Program-made: the position numbers and the translations under genes
Notes under the pieces: generated by a model
The model's input: the letters and a program-made list of their open reading frames with translations, nothing else
What the model was told of the DNA's origin: nothing
The model's database searches: none
Shown: positions 15,376-15,757 of the stretch, piece after piece
How positions within the stretch are numbered: position 1 is the stretch's first letter
How the letters are laid out: each line of letters begins with the position of its first letter
DNA from: an uncultured Clostridia bacterium
Lineage (GTDB): Bacteria; Bacillota_A; Clostridia; Christensenellales; Aristaeellaceae
Assembly (NCBI GenBank): GCA_947165745.1
Contig: CAMVBO010000009.1
Coordinates: forward strand, 1-15,757
Direction: 5' to 3'
DNA length: 15,757 nt

Positions 15376-15757
15376 ATGAAGACCGCATTGATTATACCCG
15401 CCTACAAGCCCGCCAAGGAGCTGTTGGCGCTGATCGCGAAATTCGAGTCCAACCCGGATTTTGTACCCGTGGTGGTGGACGACGGCAGCGGCGCGGAGTT
15501 TGAACCCATCTTCGCCGCGCTGCCCAAGAGTGTGAAATTCCTGCGCCACCCCCAGAACCGGGGCAAGGGCGCGGCGCTGAAAACCGCGTTTGACTACGTG
15601 CTGAAAAACCTGCCGGACTGCCGGCTGGCCGTGACCGCCGACGCCGACGGGCAGCACCGCTATGAGGACATCCTGCGGGTGTGCGCCACCGCCGAGGCCA
15701 ATCCCGGCGCGCTGGTGCTGGGCAGCCGCAAGTTCGAGGGCGACGTGCCCCTGCGCA
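15376..15757 (+). CDS. Family 2 glycosyltransferase, N-terminal part (cut by window end)
   Basis: The first 127 residues of a GT-A fold, family 2 glycosyltransferase. Visible: the Rossmann-like start TALIIPAYKP, VVVDDGSG with D35 and D36 for nucleotide binding, HPQNRGKGAALKTAF (58-72), and TADADGQH with the metal-binding DAD at 89-91. The end reaches GSRKFEGDVPLR. This resembles polyprenyl-phosphate sugar synthases of the type often fused to a GtrA membrane domain; whether such a domain follows cannot be seen. The start is supported by AAGGAG 11 nt upstream, a slightly long spacing. It may make a lipid-phosphate sugar for the nearby GT-C enzymes, which is inference. Confidence 0.88.
   Translation, partial: MKTALIIPAYKPAKELLALIAKFESNPDFVPVVVDDGSGAEFEPIFAALPKSVKFLRHPQNRGKGAALKTAFDYVLKNLPDCRLAVTADADGQHRYEDILRVCATAEANPGALVLGSRKFEGDVPLR

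Overview
The window is GC-rich bacterial chromosome with compact genes, clear Shine-Dalgarno sites and conserved housekeeping families. The order rplS, rbgA, rnhB, yraN, comM, together with a YfhO-family protein and an ammonia-dependent NadE, points to a high-GC member of the Firmicutes, most likely class Clostridia (an uncultured gut-type lineage such as Christensenellales or Oscillospirales is a guess). No tRNA, rRNA, CRISPR array, transposase or integrase is visible.

Left part (1-3943, all + strand): the 3' end of rplS (ribosomal protein L19) with a textbook terminator, a metallo-beta-lactamase-fold hydrolase, a hairpin-rich intergenic repeat, then a tight run of rbgA (50S assembly GTPase), an APH/choline-kinase-like phosphotransferase, rnhB (RNase HII) and yraN (UPF0102). 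The run ends in a terminator that overlaps the yraN stop codon.

Middle (4098-9664): an accessory cell-surface block. A 1297-residue secreted-start membrane protein appears to join two different GT-C glycosyltransferases and two carbohydrate-binding-like beta-sandwich modules in one chain. It is followed by a DUF3592-like membrane protein ending in BspA-type leucine-rich repeats. A 19-bp hairpin separates these from a convergent, unrecognised small membrane protein. This block lies between yraN and comM, which are commonly close neighbours in related genomes.

Right part (9700-15757): a divergent promoter pair drives the small membrane protein (-) and comM (+). A YfhO-family GT-C protein follows, then convergent nadE (-) with a roughly 180-nt leader that contains a second copy of the hairpin repeat, and finally, from a divergent promoter, the start of a family 2 glycosyltransferase cut by the window edge.

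How the genes may work together: the GT2 enzyme resembles polyprenyl-phosphate sugar synthases. The GT-C enzymes (YfhO and the double fusion) are of the kind that use lipid-phosphate sugars outside the membrane. The window may therefore hold a donor synthase and at least two acceptor transferases of a surface glycosylation pathway. That link is inference from family and proximity; the remaining genes are housekeeping (ribosome assembly, RNA/DNA processing, NAD synthesis).
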